16,770 bases of DNA from positions 1 to 16,770 of the forward strand of contig WGAX01000125.1 of the NCBI GenBank assembly GCA_015494595.1, in the 5' to 3' direction. Made by a program: the position numbers and the translations under genes. Under the pieces are notes generated by a model. That model had not been told where the DNA came from and did no database searches. It saw nothing but the letters and a program-made list of their open reading frames with translations. This DNA comes from Nitratiruptor sp. GTDB taxonomy: Bacteria; Campylobacterota; Campylobacteria; Campylobacterales; Nitratiruptoraceae. Below, piece after piece: positions 7,724 through 14,509 of this stretch (positions are counted from its first letter, which is position 1; each line of letters starts with the position of its first letter).

Positions 7724-8032
7724 ATGAGCAGTTTGGAGTTTTTTTTCTACCTTTTTGTATATGCTGCCATTTTAACATATCTGGTGCTAGGATTTATTAT
7801 AAGCTTTGAAGCGATGCTTAGCCTTTATGGAGTCAAAAGCGCTATTAAGTGGGTAAGGCAGTGGCATAAACCATCTACCTTTAAGACAATGCTCATCATC
7901 TTTTTGCCAATGCTCCAACTTGCCTACTTCTTTCTTGAGTGGCTTCCTCATCGACTCGGTTTGAATAAAGAGATTTACCCCTTTGATTTGGATAAAATCT
8001 ACCATACAGTTTTTCCCAAGGAGAGTTTGTGA
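7724..8032 (+). CDS. Small membrane protein of unknown function
   Basis: This 102-residue protein has two predicted membrane helices, at about 7-32 and 54-74, separated by a basic cytoplasmic-type loop (KWVRQWHKPSTFK) and followed by a polar tail. I do not recognise the family. It heads the nucleotide-sugar operon: its TGA overlaps the GTG of the dehydrogenase gene in a GTGA junction, which suggests translational coupling. The segment before its ATG has no good Shine-Dalgarno sequence, in contrast with the genes that follow. A role in envelope glycan synthesis is guessed only from this context. Confidence 0.75.
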   Translation: MSSLEFFFYLFVYAAILTYLVLGFIISFEAMLSLYGVKSAIKWVRQWHKPSTFKTMLIIFLPMLQLAYFFLEWLPHRLGLNKEIYPFDLDKIYHTVFPKESL

Positions 8033-9279
8033 AGCTTTGTATTATCGGTCTTGGCTATGTAGGACTGCCTCTGGCAGTGGAGTTTGGTAAAAAGTATGAA
8101 ACGATTGGCTTTGACATTAATACTACTCGAATTGAAGAGCTAAGACTTGGGATTGATAGGACTTTAGAGGTAAGCAGTGAAGAGCTTCAAGAGGCTAAAA
8201 ACCTAAGCTTTACTACTTCAATCAACGGCATTAAAGATGCAAATATCTATATCGTCACAGTCCCAACACCTATAGACAGACATAAAAATCCCGATTTAAC
8301 TCCATTAATTATGGCTAGCAGAACTGTTGGAAGAGTTTTAAAAAAAGGCGATATAGTCATTTATGAATCTACAGTCTTTCCCGGCTGTACAGAAGAGGTG
8401 TGTGTACCAGAGCTGGAGCGTGAAAGCGGTTTGAAATTCAATAAAGATTTCTTCTGCGGTTACTCCCCAGAGCGCATCAATCCGGGAGACAAACAACATC
8501 GCCTCCCAAACATTAAAAAGGTAACATCAGGTTCTACTCCGGAAATTGCCAAAAAAGTGGATGAACTCTATAAATCTATCATTACTGCCGGCACCCACTT
8601 GGCACCTTCCATCAAAGTAGCAGAAGCTGCAAAAGTAATTGAAAATGCCCAAAGAGATATAAATATAGCTTTTGTGAATGAATTAGCTCTTATATTTGAT
8701 AGATTGGATATTGATACATTAGATGTTTTAGAAGCTGCTGGCACTAAGTGGAACTTTTTACCATTTCGCCCAGGACTTGTTGGAGGGCACTGCATAGGCG
8801 TCGATCCCTACTACCTTGCTTACAAAGCTAAGGAAATCGGTTACCATCCTCAAATCATACTAGCAGGCCGCAGAACCAATGATGAGATGGGACTATTTGT
8901 GGCCAACAAAGTGGTCAAGCTTCTCATCCATAAAGGCCACAGAGTCAAAGGCAGCAAAGCTTTGATACTTGGTATTACCTTTAAAGAAAACTGCCCAGAT
9001 ATTAGAAATTCAAGAGTAATTGATGTCATTAATGAGCTGAAAGAGTTTGGTATCAAAGTAGATGTATACGATCCTTGGGCAGATGAAGAGGAAGTTAAAA
9101 GAGAGTATGGCATCGACCTGCTCCAAACTGATCCTGACTTTAGCAAATATGACTCTATTATTTTGGCTGTAGCCCACGATGAGTTTAAAGGGCTTGATTA
9201 CTCTGCTATCCCCAATACGGCTGTAGTATTTGATATTAAGGGAGTTTTGCCAAAAGAGTTTGTGGATAAGAGGCTTTGA
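8029..9279 (+). CDS. tviB: UDP-N-acetylglucosamine 6-dehydrogenase, TviB family
   Basis: This 416-residue NAD-dependent nucleotide-sugar dehydrogenase oxidises C6 of a UDP-HexNAc to the uronic acid. It has the N-terminal Rossmann motif GLGYVG (7-12), ESTVFPGCTEE (113-123), YSPERINPGD (145-154), and the catalytic cysteine C255 in GGHCIGVDPYY. The C-terminal domain includes GITFKENCPDIRNSR. The match to Salmonella Vi-antigen TviB is strong over the whole length, so UDP-GlcNAc is the likely substrate and UDP-GlcNAcA the product; other HexNAc substrates cannot be excluded. The start is GTG 8029 with AAGGAGAG at 8018-8025. It overlaps the upstream and downstream genes. The product would feed a surface polysaccharide or glycan. 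Confidence 0.93.
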   Translation: MKLCIIGLGYVGLPLAVEFGKKYETIGFDINTTRIEELRLGIDRTLEVSSEELQEAKNLSFTTSINGIKDANIYIVTVPTPIDRHKNPDLTPLIMASRTVGRVLKKGDIVIYESTVFPGCTEEVCVPELERESGLKFNKDFFCGYSPERINPGDKQHRLPNIKKVTSGSTPEIAKKVDELYKSIITAGTHLAPSIKVAEAAKVIENAQRDINIAFVNELALIFDRLDIDTLDVLEAAGTKWNFLPFRPGLVGGHCIGVDPYYLAYKAKEIGYHPQIILAGRRTNDEMGLFVANKVVKLLIHKGHRVKGSKALILGITFKENCPDIRNSRVIDVINELKEFGIKVDVYDPWADEEEVKREYGIDLLQTDPDFSKYDSIILAVAHDEFKGLDYSAIPNTAVVFDIKGVLPKEFVDKRL

Positions 9280-10364
9280 TGAAAATCTATCTTTCACCTC
9301 CACATATGAGCGGCAAAGAGCTAGACTATATTAAAGAGGCATTTGATAGCAACTACATAGCCCCGCTTGGCCCTTTTGTAGAAAAATTTGAGGAGGCTGT
9401 CAAAGCCTACACAAAAGCCCCCTATGCTCTAGCCCTTTGCAGTGCCACAAGTGGCATTCATCTGGCTCTACGCACTTTAGGTATCAAAGAAAAAGCCAAA
9501 GTAGCAGTAAGCAGCTTCACATTCATAGCCTCCCTCTCGCCAATTCTTTATCAAAAAGCAACGCCAGTGCTTATAGATTCGGACAACTCCTGGCAGATGG
9601 ATCTAAATGCTTTAGAAGATGCACTAAAAAAAGAGAGAATCAAAGCAGTCATCGTCACACACCTCTATGGGCAAAGTGCCGCTATCAAAGAGATAGCACA
9701 GCTTTGCCAAAAATATGGAGCATTTCTGATTGAGGATGCTGCTGAGTCTTTGGGAGCGGTGTATGAGAAACAGCATACAGGCACTTTTGGAATATTTGGA
9801 GTCTACTCATTTAATGGCAATAAGATTCTCACTACTAGTGGTGGAGGTGTACTTGTAGGAGAAGATGAAAAACTGATGCAATTAGCAAGAAAGCTAAGCA
9901 CTCAAGCAAAAGAAGAAGGATTTGCCTGGTATGAGCATACCACTTATGGGTATAACTATCGCCTAAGCAACATCCTAGCAGCCATTGGCGTAGCACAGAT
10001 GGAGGTGCTAGATAAGCGTATAGCCAAAAAAAGAAGAATATTTTCTTGGTATCAAGAAGAGCTTACAGATATAGCCACATTTATGCCTCAAATCCCCAAC
10101 AGCCAAGGAAACAGATGGCTAACCACCGCTCTGTTTGAAAGTGATCCCCTTAAAATCTATGAGGCACTAAAAAAAGAGGGTATTGAATCGCGCCCTCTTT
10201 GGAAACCGATGCATCTGCAACCTCTTTGTAAAGATTTTGCATTTTATGGTAAAGGAGAGAGTGATAAACTCTTTGCAAAGGGGCTATGTTTGCCAAGTGG
10301 CACACAGCTTGAGCGTAAAGACATTCAAGAGATATGTCAAATCATTAAGGAGCAGAGTTGCTAA
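9279..10364 (+). CDS. pglE: PglE-type UDP-4-keto-sugar aminotransferase
   Basis: This is a PLP-dependent DegT/DnrJ/EryC1 aminotransferase of 361 residues. The N-terminus (LSPPHMSGKELDYIKEAF, SNYIAPLGPFV) closely follows C. jejuni PglE, which aminates UDP-4-keto-6-deoxy-GlcNAc to the 4-amino sugar on the route to bacillosamine. The Schiff-base lysine is K182 in SFNGNKI, and the PLP-ring aspartate is D153 in EDAAESLG. I chose ATG 9279 over TTG 9276; it overlaps the dehydrogenase stop by one base (TGATG), with AAGAGG upstream. The 4-ketosugar substrate would come from the PglF-type enzyme encoded next. No acetyltransferase (PglD) is seen nearby. Confidence 0.92.
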   Translation: MKIYLSPPHMSGKELDYIKEAFDSNYIAPLGPFVEKFEEAVKAYTKAPYALALCSATSGIHLALRTLGIKEKAKVAVSSFTFIASLSPILYQKATPVLIDSDNSWQMDLNALEDALKKERIKAVIVTHLYGQSAAIKEIAQLCQKYGAFLIEDAAESLGAVYEKQHTGTFGIFGVYSFNGNKILTTSGGGVLVGEDEKLMQLARKLSTQAKEEGFAWYEHTTYGYNYRLSNILAAIGVAQMEVLDKRIAKKRRIFSWYQEELTDIATFMPQIPNSQGNRWLTTALFESDPLKIYEALKKEGIESRPLWKPMHLQPLCKDFAFYGKGESDKLFAKGLCLPSGTQLERKDIQEICQIIKEQSC

Positions 10365-12193
10365 AACCTACCAATCTTATGCGAGCCCTCTTTTTTATCA
10401 GTGGTGATACTTTGCTCTCTTTTATTTCACTCCTTTTTGCCTATGCTTTGCGCTTTAATTTTCATATACCAAAGCTTTATCTTGATAACCTCTTTAAAAT
10501 CTATCTTTTATTGCTACTAGCAAAACTGCTCTTCTTGGCTCTTTTTAAGCAGTATCAATTTACCTGGCGCTACTATGGACTTGTAGAAGCAAAACGACTC
10601 TTTCTGGCTCTCTTGTTAGCATATATACTCAGTAGCATTATACTTTGGATCTTTTACAACTATTTTATACCCTTTCCAAGAAGTGCTATTGCGATTGATT
10701 TTGTTTTAAGCCTGGTGCTTCTTAGCGCACTGCGCCTTGCAAAGCGTATCTATTTGGAGTCTTTTGTCAAAAAAGGTTTTAAAACAGCAGCTATTTATGG
10801 AATCTCCAACAAAACAAAGCACCTTATAGACGCATTTTTAAGTGGGGAGTGGGAGTATAAGCCAGTTGTTGTTGTTGATGACGGAAGAGCTGGAAGCTAC
10901 TTCAATACCATTAAAGTTGTCAGCGAGAAGGAGTTCTTCAATCATAATCTTGAAATCGAAACGCTCGTTATTGCAAAAGATCTGCCCCCCCACAAACTCC
11001 AAACTATCACTCAAAAAACTAAAAATTTAGGCATTAAAGAGATAAAAATCGCCTCCTTAACTAAAGATGAGCTAAAAGATCTCGATATTGAAGATTTGCT
11101 GGCTAGAAAACCAAAAGATCTAGATAAAGAGGCAATTAAGGATTTTGTTAAAGATAAAACTGTTCTTATTACAGGAGCTGGCGGCAGTATTGGCAGCGAG
11201 CTGGTGCGCCAGTGCAAAGAGTATGGAGCTAAAAGAGTAGTAGCTGTGGAGATGAGCGAATATAATCTTTATACACTAACCCAAGAGTATGAGGATATTG
11301 AGGCAAAACTTTGTGATGTCACAGATAAAGAGGAGTTAGAGCCCATTATTCAAGAGTATAAGCCAGATATAATCTTGCACGCAGCAGCTTACAAGCATGT
11401 CCCTTTAGCAGAGCTTAATCCAAAAGCTACCGTTAAAAACAACATTTTAGGCACAAAAGTAGTGCTTGATCTTGCTATTGCCTATAAAGTACCTCACTTT
11501 ATTTTAATCTCTACCGACAAAGCAGTCAATCCCACCAACATTATGGGAGCTAGCAAGAGAGTGTGTGAGCTTTATGCCCAAAATATTCCAAGCTCCCACA
11601 CCACCATTGCAGCCGTGCGTTTTGGTAATGTACTTGGCAGTAGCGGCAGTGTCATACCAAAATTTAAAGCCCAAATCAAAAAGGGAGGCCCTGTTACTGT
11701 CACACATCCTGAAATTACACGCTACTTTATGCTCACCTCTGAGGCCTGCCAACTGGTGTTGCAAGCTGGAGCTATTGCAAAGGGAAGAGAAGTCTTCATT
11801 TTGGATATGGGAAAGCCAGTTAAAATCGTAGATCTAGCCAAAAAGATGATGGAGCTATACAACAAAGAGGTGCCAATTAAATTTATTGGGCTTAGACCTG
11901 GAGAAAAGCTTTTTGAAGAGCTGCTTTTAGAGGGAGTAGAAGAGAAAACCAGATACCAATCTATCTTTATTGCCAAAGCGACACCTGTTGATAGAGGGTG
12001 GCTAGAAGAGATGATAGCAAAACTACTAAGCGCTACTAGCAAAGAGGAGATTATTCATCTTCTAAAACAGCTTGTGCCCGAATTTCACCACACACCTCAT
12101 ACACCATCTCAAGCATCCTCTCATAGTGCGAGCCATGCCAATAGATCCGCTGACACTTCGGACAGATCCAAAATGCATCAAAATCTCGTCTGA
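10358..12193 (+). CDS. pglF: PglF-type UDP-GlcNAc 4,6-dehydratase (membrane-bound)
   Basis: This 611-residue protein has four membrane helices in about residues 8-130, a CoA-binding-like Rossmann segment (about 140-240), then an extended SDR domain with GAGGSIGS at 273-280. The catalytic TDK lies at 386-388, and MGASK at 396-400 has Met in place of the usual SDR Tyr, as in WbpM/PglF/CapD inverting or retaining dehydratases. It makes UDP-4-keto-6-deoxy-GlcNAc for the aminotransferase encoded upstream. The start is TTG 10358, with AAGGAG at 10347-10352, overlapping pglE by 7 bases; ATG 10379 is an alternative. The conserved end of the family falls near LVPEFHH (572-578). The last 33 or so residues are low-complexity (Ser/His/Thr) and are encoded opposite the Mut7-C gene, so they look like a read-through tail. 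Confidence 0.93.
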   Translation: MLKPTNLMRALFFISGDTLLSFISLLFAYALRFNFHIPKLYLDNLFKIYLLLLLAKLLFLALFKQYQFTWRYYGLVEAKRLFLALLLAYILSSIILWIFYNYFIPFPRSAIAIDFVLSLVLLSALRLAKRIYLESFVKKGFKTAAIYGISNKTKHLIDAFLSGEWEYKPVVVVDDGRAGSYFNTIKVVSEKEFFNHNLEIETLVIAKDLPPHKLQTITQKTKNLGIKEIKIASLTKDELKDLDIEDLLARKPKDLDKEAIKDFVKDKTVLITGAGGSIGSELVRQCKEYGAKRVVAVEMSEYNLYTLTQEYEDIEAKLCDVTDKEELEPIIQEYKPDIILHAAAYKHVPLAELNPKATVKNNILGTKVVLDLAIAYKVPHFILISTDKAVNPTNIMGASKRVCELYAQNIPSSHTTIAAVRFGNVLGSSGSVIPKFKAQIKKGGPVTVTHPEITRYFMLTSEACQLVLQAGAIAKGREVFILDMGKPVKIVDLAKKMMELYNKEVPIKFIGLRPGEKLFEELLLEGVEEKTRYQSIFIAKATPVDRGWLEEMIAKLLSATSKEEIIHLLKQLVPEFHHTPHTPSQASSHSASHANRSADTSDRSKMHQNLV

Positions 12194-12527
12194 TACGAGG
12201 AGGAAGCCTATCTATGATAGCCTCCTTGGCTATCTTCTGCACCATTGTATTATCCACTAAGCAGCGAGTAAAAGGATAGCAGGAAGTAATAGTGAAATGG
12301 TGTAAAATTTCTATAAGCTGACTCTTTAGCTCTTTTGATCGCACCAAGTAAATCTTTTCTGCTCGCTTTGCTAAAGCCCTATCTTTTGTGAGAACAATCC
12401 TATTTTGTGCAAATTCTACCAACTCTTCATCATCAATAGTGCTAAAATAGAGTGTATCAAAACCAAAAAGGCGCAGATACCTAGCAACTTTTGCTAGATG
12501 CACATCGGCTATAAACTTTACATCCAT
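12051..12527 (-). CDS. Mut7-C RNase domain protein (PIN-like)
   Basis: This 158-residue protein matches the Mut7-C family, a PIN-like predicted RNase fold followed by a zinc ribbon. Visible features are FIADVHLAKVARYLRLFGFDT (5-25) with acidic D8, DDEEL at 32-36, VLTKDRALAKR at 45-55 with D49, and the C-terminal FWICPKCQRIYWHGSH (119-134). The first half of the family's zinc site is usually RCLxCN; here it reads RCLVDN (88-93), so one cysteine is lost. The ATG at 12527 overlaps the end of the phosphatase gene by 10 bases. The 3' end lies opposite the pglF tail. The family is thought to act on RNA, but the substrate is unknown. Confidence 0.85.
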   Translation of the reverse strand: MDVKFIADVHLAKVARYLRLFGFDTLYFSTIDDEELVEFAQNRIVLTKDRALAKRAEKIYLVRSKELKSQLIEILHHFTITSCYPFTRCLVDNTMVQKIAKEAIIDRLPPRIRRDFDAFWICPKCQRIYWHGSHYERMLEMVYEVCGEIRAQAVLEDE

Positions 12528-13213
12528 CTTTTTGCCTTACAATACTTTTTGCTTGATACCTGCTTCCAACTGAAACGCCCATCCTCCCAGATCAAAGCTG
12601 TCAATCTATTACCATAGACTGCCCCTGTATCGATCCCAAAACTCCATCTATCTACTCTTACCTGCCTAAAGGGCTGGTGTCCATAGACAATATAACCATA
12701 ACGCCCATCATAGAGTTGGCTCCACCAAAAGTGTTGCAATGGATCGCTGCAATCTAGATGCACAAAATTTCCATCACTATCTACAAAACGCACCCGCATA
12801 ATTTTGGCAGCATCTTGTTTACTCAAAGCCTCTAGTTTTGTGGATGGTAAAACTCCAGCGTGCACAATACTAAGACTCCCTATATACAGATAGTATGGCA
12901 AAGAGGATAAAAAGGCTATATCCTCAGGTTGAAGCGCACTATAAAAAGAGAGCTCCTCTGCCTCTAACCTCATTGCAGATGAGTTTTGCAGCCGATGAGC
13001 GTGGTAGCGAATGATCTTATCTTCGTGATTACCCCGCACAGCCAAGATATTGTGCTTTTTTATATAGCGTAAAGTCTCTAGCTCAAAAATTCCTTTGCCG
13101 ATAAAATCGCCAACACTGACCTCTATATCGCTGCTTCTTGGCTGCACAAGATGGCGAAGCTTGATCAACTCATCCAAGCAGCCGTGAATATCACCATAGA
13201 CAATGATTCTTAT
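12518..13213 (-). CDS. PPP-family metallophosphatase, apparent ATA start
   Basis: This 231-residue protein has all motifs of PPP/ApaH-like metallophosphatases: GDIHG (7-11; metal ligands D8, H10), VGDFIGKG (34-41; D36), RGNHED (60-65; N62, H63), HAG (118-120) and YGHQP (177-181). IDTGAVYG (194-201) resembles PrpE, ApaH and lambda-type phosphatases. No ATG, GTG or TTG precedes GDIHG in frame after the TAG at 13231-13229. The first downstream candidate, TTG 13177, would remove the essential DxH motif. ATA at 13213 gives MRIIVYGDIHG, lies 7 bases after GAGG, and overlaps the upstream TAA as ATAA, the same geometry as common ATGA junctions. It could be a protein Ser/Thr or dinucleoside-polyphosphate phosphatase; which one cannot be decided here. 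Confidence 0.85.
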   Translation of the reverse strand: MRIIVYGDIHGCLDELIKLRHLVQPRSSDIEVSVGDFIGKGIFELETLRYIKKHNILAVRGNHEDKIIRYHAHRLQNSSAMRLEAEELSFYSALQPEDIAFLSSLPYYLYIGSLSIVHAGVLPSTKLEALSKQDAAKIMRVRFVDSDGNFVHLDCSDPLQHFWWSQLYDGRYGYIVYGHQPFRQVRVDRWSFGIDTGAVYGNRLTALIWEDGRFSWKQVSSKKYCKAKRWM

Positions 13214-13956
13214 AGTTTTACCTCTACTCTATTTCTACCCCCCTTTTTAGCCTCATACAAGGCAGCATCTGCACGCTCAAAAAAGCTTTTAATGGTATCA
13301 TCCTCTTTTAAGGCCGTTACGCCAAAACTACAAGTCACGCGTCCAACCTCTGGAAATGGAGCACTCTCCACAATACGCCGTAACTTCTCTGCTGCCATTT
13401 TTGCCCCTTGGAGTGAAGTACCTGGCATTAAAACAACAAACTCCTCCCCACCCCATCGTATGAAATATTCTGATTCTCTAAGATTATTGCGAATACGCTC
13501 ACTTAACTCTTTTAAAACAGCATCGCCTATACTATGACCATAGGTATCATTGATCTTTTTAAAATGATCTATATCAAATATAATGATAGAAAGGGGTACA
13601 GCTACATGCCTTGCCTCCATAATTTTAAGACCAATAATCTCATTAAAAGCCTCTTTTGTCAAAGCTCCTGTCAATCCATCAACTCTCAGCTGAGAATATT
13701 TTTGCATCGATGAGTAAGAAGACTCTTTAATTCTATCAATATTCCTTATAGCCTCTCTTCTCATAGCCATATTCTCTCGCATAACACTGAGCTCTTTTGC
13801 AGGAAAAAATGCCAATAAAAGAACTAAAATTGCAGGAACAACAGCATATTGTGGATATATAGGCATTGGCTCCATAATAATATAGAACTCTACAAAGCAT
13901 GCAAAAGCTACTAATAAAGCAAAAAGAATAAGATAGCGTAGATATGTGATAAACAT
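13210..13956 (-). CDS. Membrane-anchored diguanylate cyclase (GGDEF domain)
   Basis: This 248-residue protein has two membrane helices, at about 4-28 and 35-53, a short coiled linker (about 55-90), and a complete GGDEF domain. DGLTG lies at 93-97, FDIDHFKKIND at 127-137, and the active-site GGEEF at 169-173, so synthesis of cyclic di-GMP from two GTP is expected. The inhibitory I-site position reads RESE (160-163) instead of RxxD, so product feedback may be weak. I chose ATG 13956; an in-frame TTG at 14076 would add 40 residues read from a hairpin, which is implausible. It is first in a unit with the phosphatase (ATAA overlap) and the Mut7-C gene. No separate sensor domain is present beyond the short membrane part. 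Confidence 0.92.
   Translation of the reverse strand: MFITYLRYLILFALLVAFACFVEFYIIMEPMPIYPQYAVVPAILVLLLAFFPAKELSVMRENMAMRREAIRNIDRIKESSYSSMQKYSQLRVDGLTGALTKEAFNEIIGLKIMEARHVAVPLSIIIFDIDHFKKINDTYGHSIGDAVLKELSERIRNNLRESEYFIRWGGEEFVVLMPGTSLQGAKMAAEKLRRIVESAPFPEVGRVTCSFGVTALKEDDTIKSFFERADAALYEAKKGGRNRVEVKL
13221..13225 (-). promoter_or_regulatory. Ribosome binding site deciding the ATA start of the phosphatase
   Basis: The minus strand reads AGAGG here, followed by 7 bases and then ATA at 13213. This spacing is ideal for ATA. It is too long for the only other possible codons before the DxH motif, ATC (13 bases) or ATT (16 bases). Confidence 0.55.
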
Positions 13957-13998
13957 GTTTTCTTCTCTCTTTAAATACCTTGAATAAATGGATTTTTT

Positions 13999-14004
13999 AT
14001 TGTA
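13999..14004 (-). promoter_or_regulatory. Extended -10 promoter of the diguanylate cyclase unit
   Basis: The minus strand reads TGTTACAAT: TACAAT preceded by the TGn of an extended -10. The predicted start near 13992 leaves a leader of about 36 bases containing GAGAGAAG before ATG 13956. No -35 box is clear. Confidence 0.5.
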
Positions 14005-14026
14005 ACAAAATATACATTTTAAAGAG

Positions 14027-14075
14027 GAAAAAAAATCAAAAAAAGAAAAGTTTAGATATGGCGGCAAGGCCGCCA
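14027..14075 (-). terminator. Hairpin terminator of the RRM gene
   Basis: TGGCGGCAAGGCCGCCA at 14059-14075 forms a GC-rich 7-bp stem with a 3-base loop, 10 bases past the RRM stop. On the minus strand T-rich runs follow about 10 bases later (14049-14027). The gap between stem and T-run is longer than ideal, so termination may be partial. Confidence 0.6.
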
Positions 14076-14085
14076 AAGAGGTAAA

Positions 14086-14355
14086 TTAGTTAAATTCTCT
14101 TCGAGGCCGATGCTCTCTTGGCCTTGCCTCATTAACTTTTAATACTCGACCTTCAAACTCTTTTCCATCTAGTGCTTCAATCGCAGCAGCAGCATTACTA
14201 TCTTCCATCTCTACAAAACCAAAACCCCGAGGACGTCCTGTCTCTCTGTCAGTAATAAGTTTTACAGAGTTTACCTCACCATACTGCGCGAAAAGCTCTC
14301 GCACATCCTCTTCACTTGATCTGTATGGCAAATTGCCAACATAGATTTGCTTCAT
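14086..14355 (-). CDS. RRM-type RNA-binding protein
   Basis: This 89-residue protein is a single RNA-recognition motif: RNP2 is IYVGNL at 4-9 and RNP1 is RGFGFVEM at 43-50. A short Arg/Pro-rich tail (RPREHRPRREF) follows. Such single-RRM proteins occur in cyanobacteria and Campylobacterota; H. pylori HP0827 is of this type. They bind RNA or single-stranded nucleic acid and are often linked to stress or cold responses. I chose ATG 14355, where AAAGGA precedes at good spacing and the RRM begins immediately. The in-frame upstream start at 14415 would read through the promoter and a palindrome. It is monocistronic, with its own promoter and terminator. Confidence 0.95.
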   Translation of the reverse strand: MKQIYVGNLPYRSSEEDVRELFAQYGEVNSVKLITDRETGRPRGFGFVEMEDSNAAAAIEALDGKEFEGRVLKVNEARPREHRPRREFN

Positions 14356-14381
14356 CGAATAATCCTTTGAAAATAATGCAT

Positions 14382-14397
14382 CCCGAAAATTTTCGGG
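14382..14397. repeat. Perfect 16-bp palindrome at the predicted transcription start of the RRM gene
   Basis: CCCGAAAATTTTCGGG is fully self-complementary. It begins about 8 bases downstream of the TATAAT at 14410-14405 (minus), essentially at +1. It could be a repressor operator or a 5'-terminal stem-loop (stem CCCGAA/TTCGGG with AATT loop) in the mRNA. It lies 26 bases upstream of the start codon. Confidence 0.75.
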
Positions 14398-14404
14398 TAA
14401 AATC

Positions 14405-14410
14405 ATTATA
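14405..14410 (-). promoter_or_regulatory. TATAAT promoter of the RRM gene
   Basis: A perfect TATAAT on the minus strand, preceded by an A/T-rich stretch with no clear -35. The predicted transcription start near 14398 places the 16-bp palindrome at the very 5' end of the mRNA, in a leader of about 43 bases. Confidence 0.65.
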
Positions 14411-14509
14411 GCCATTTTTATAAAAAAAAGATAGTCTTAATTTTAGATCTATTTAAGAAAAATGAAAAACTATGCAAAAAGAAACAGAAATCTCCAAAGA
14501 AGAGAAGTT

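Noticed and set aside
11504..11764. Minus-strand open frames inside pglF, tviB and other genes
   Set aside because: They lie fully within well-supported genes on the other strand and show no ribosome binding site or domain.
12518..13177. TTG 13177 as start of the phosphatase
   Set aside because: It would delete GDIHG, the first metal-binding motif, although that motif is intact in frame just upstream and all the other motifs are present.
13957..14076. Longer start (TTG 14076) for the diguanylate cyclase
   Set aside because: The added residues would be read from the RRM terminator hairpin and the promoter. ATG 13956 starts directly at the first membrane helix.
14356..14415. Longer start for the RRM protein
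   Set aside because: The extra 20 residues span the TATAAT box and the palindrome. ATG 14355 has AAAGGA and begins the RRM at once.
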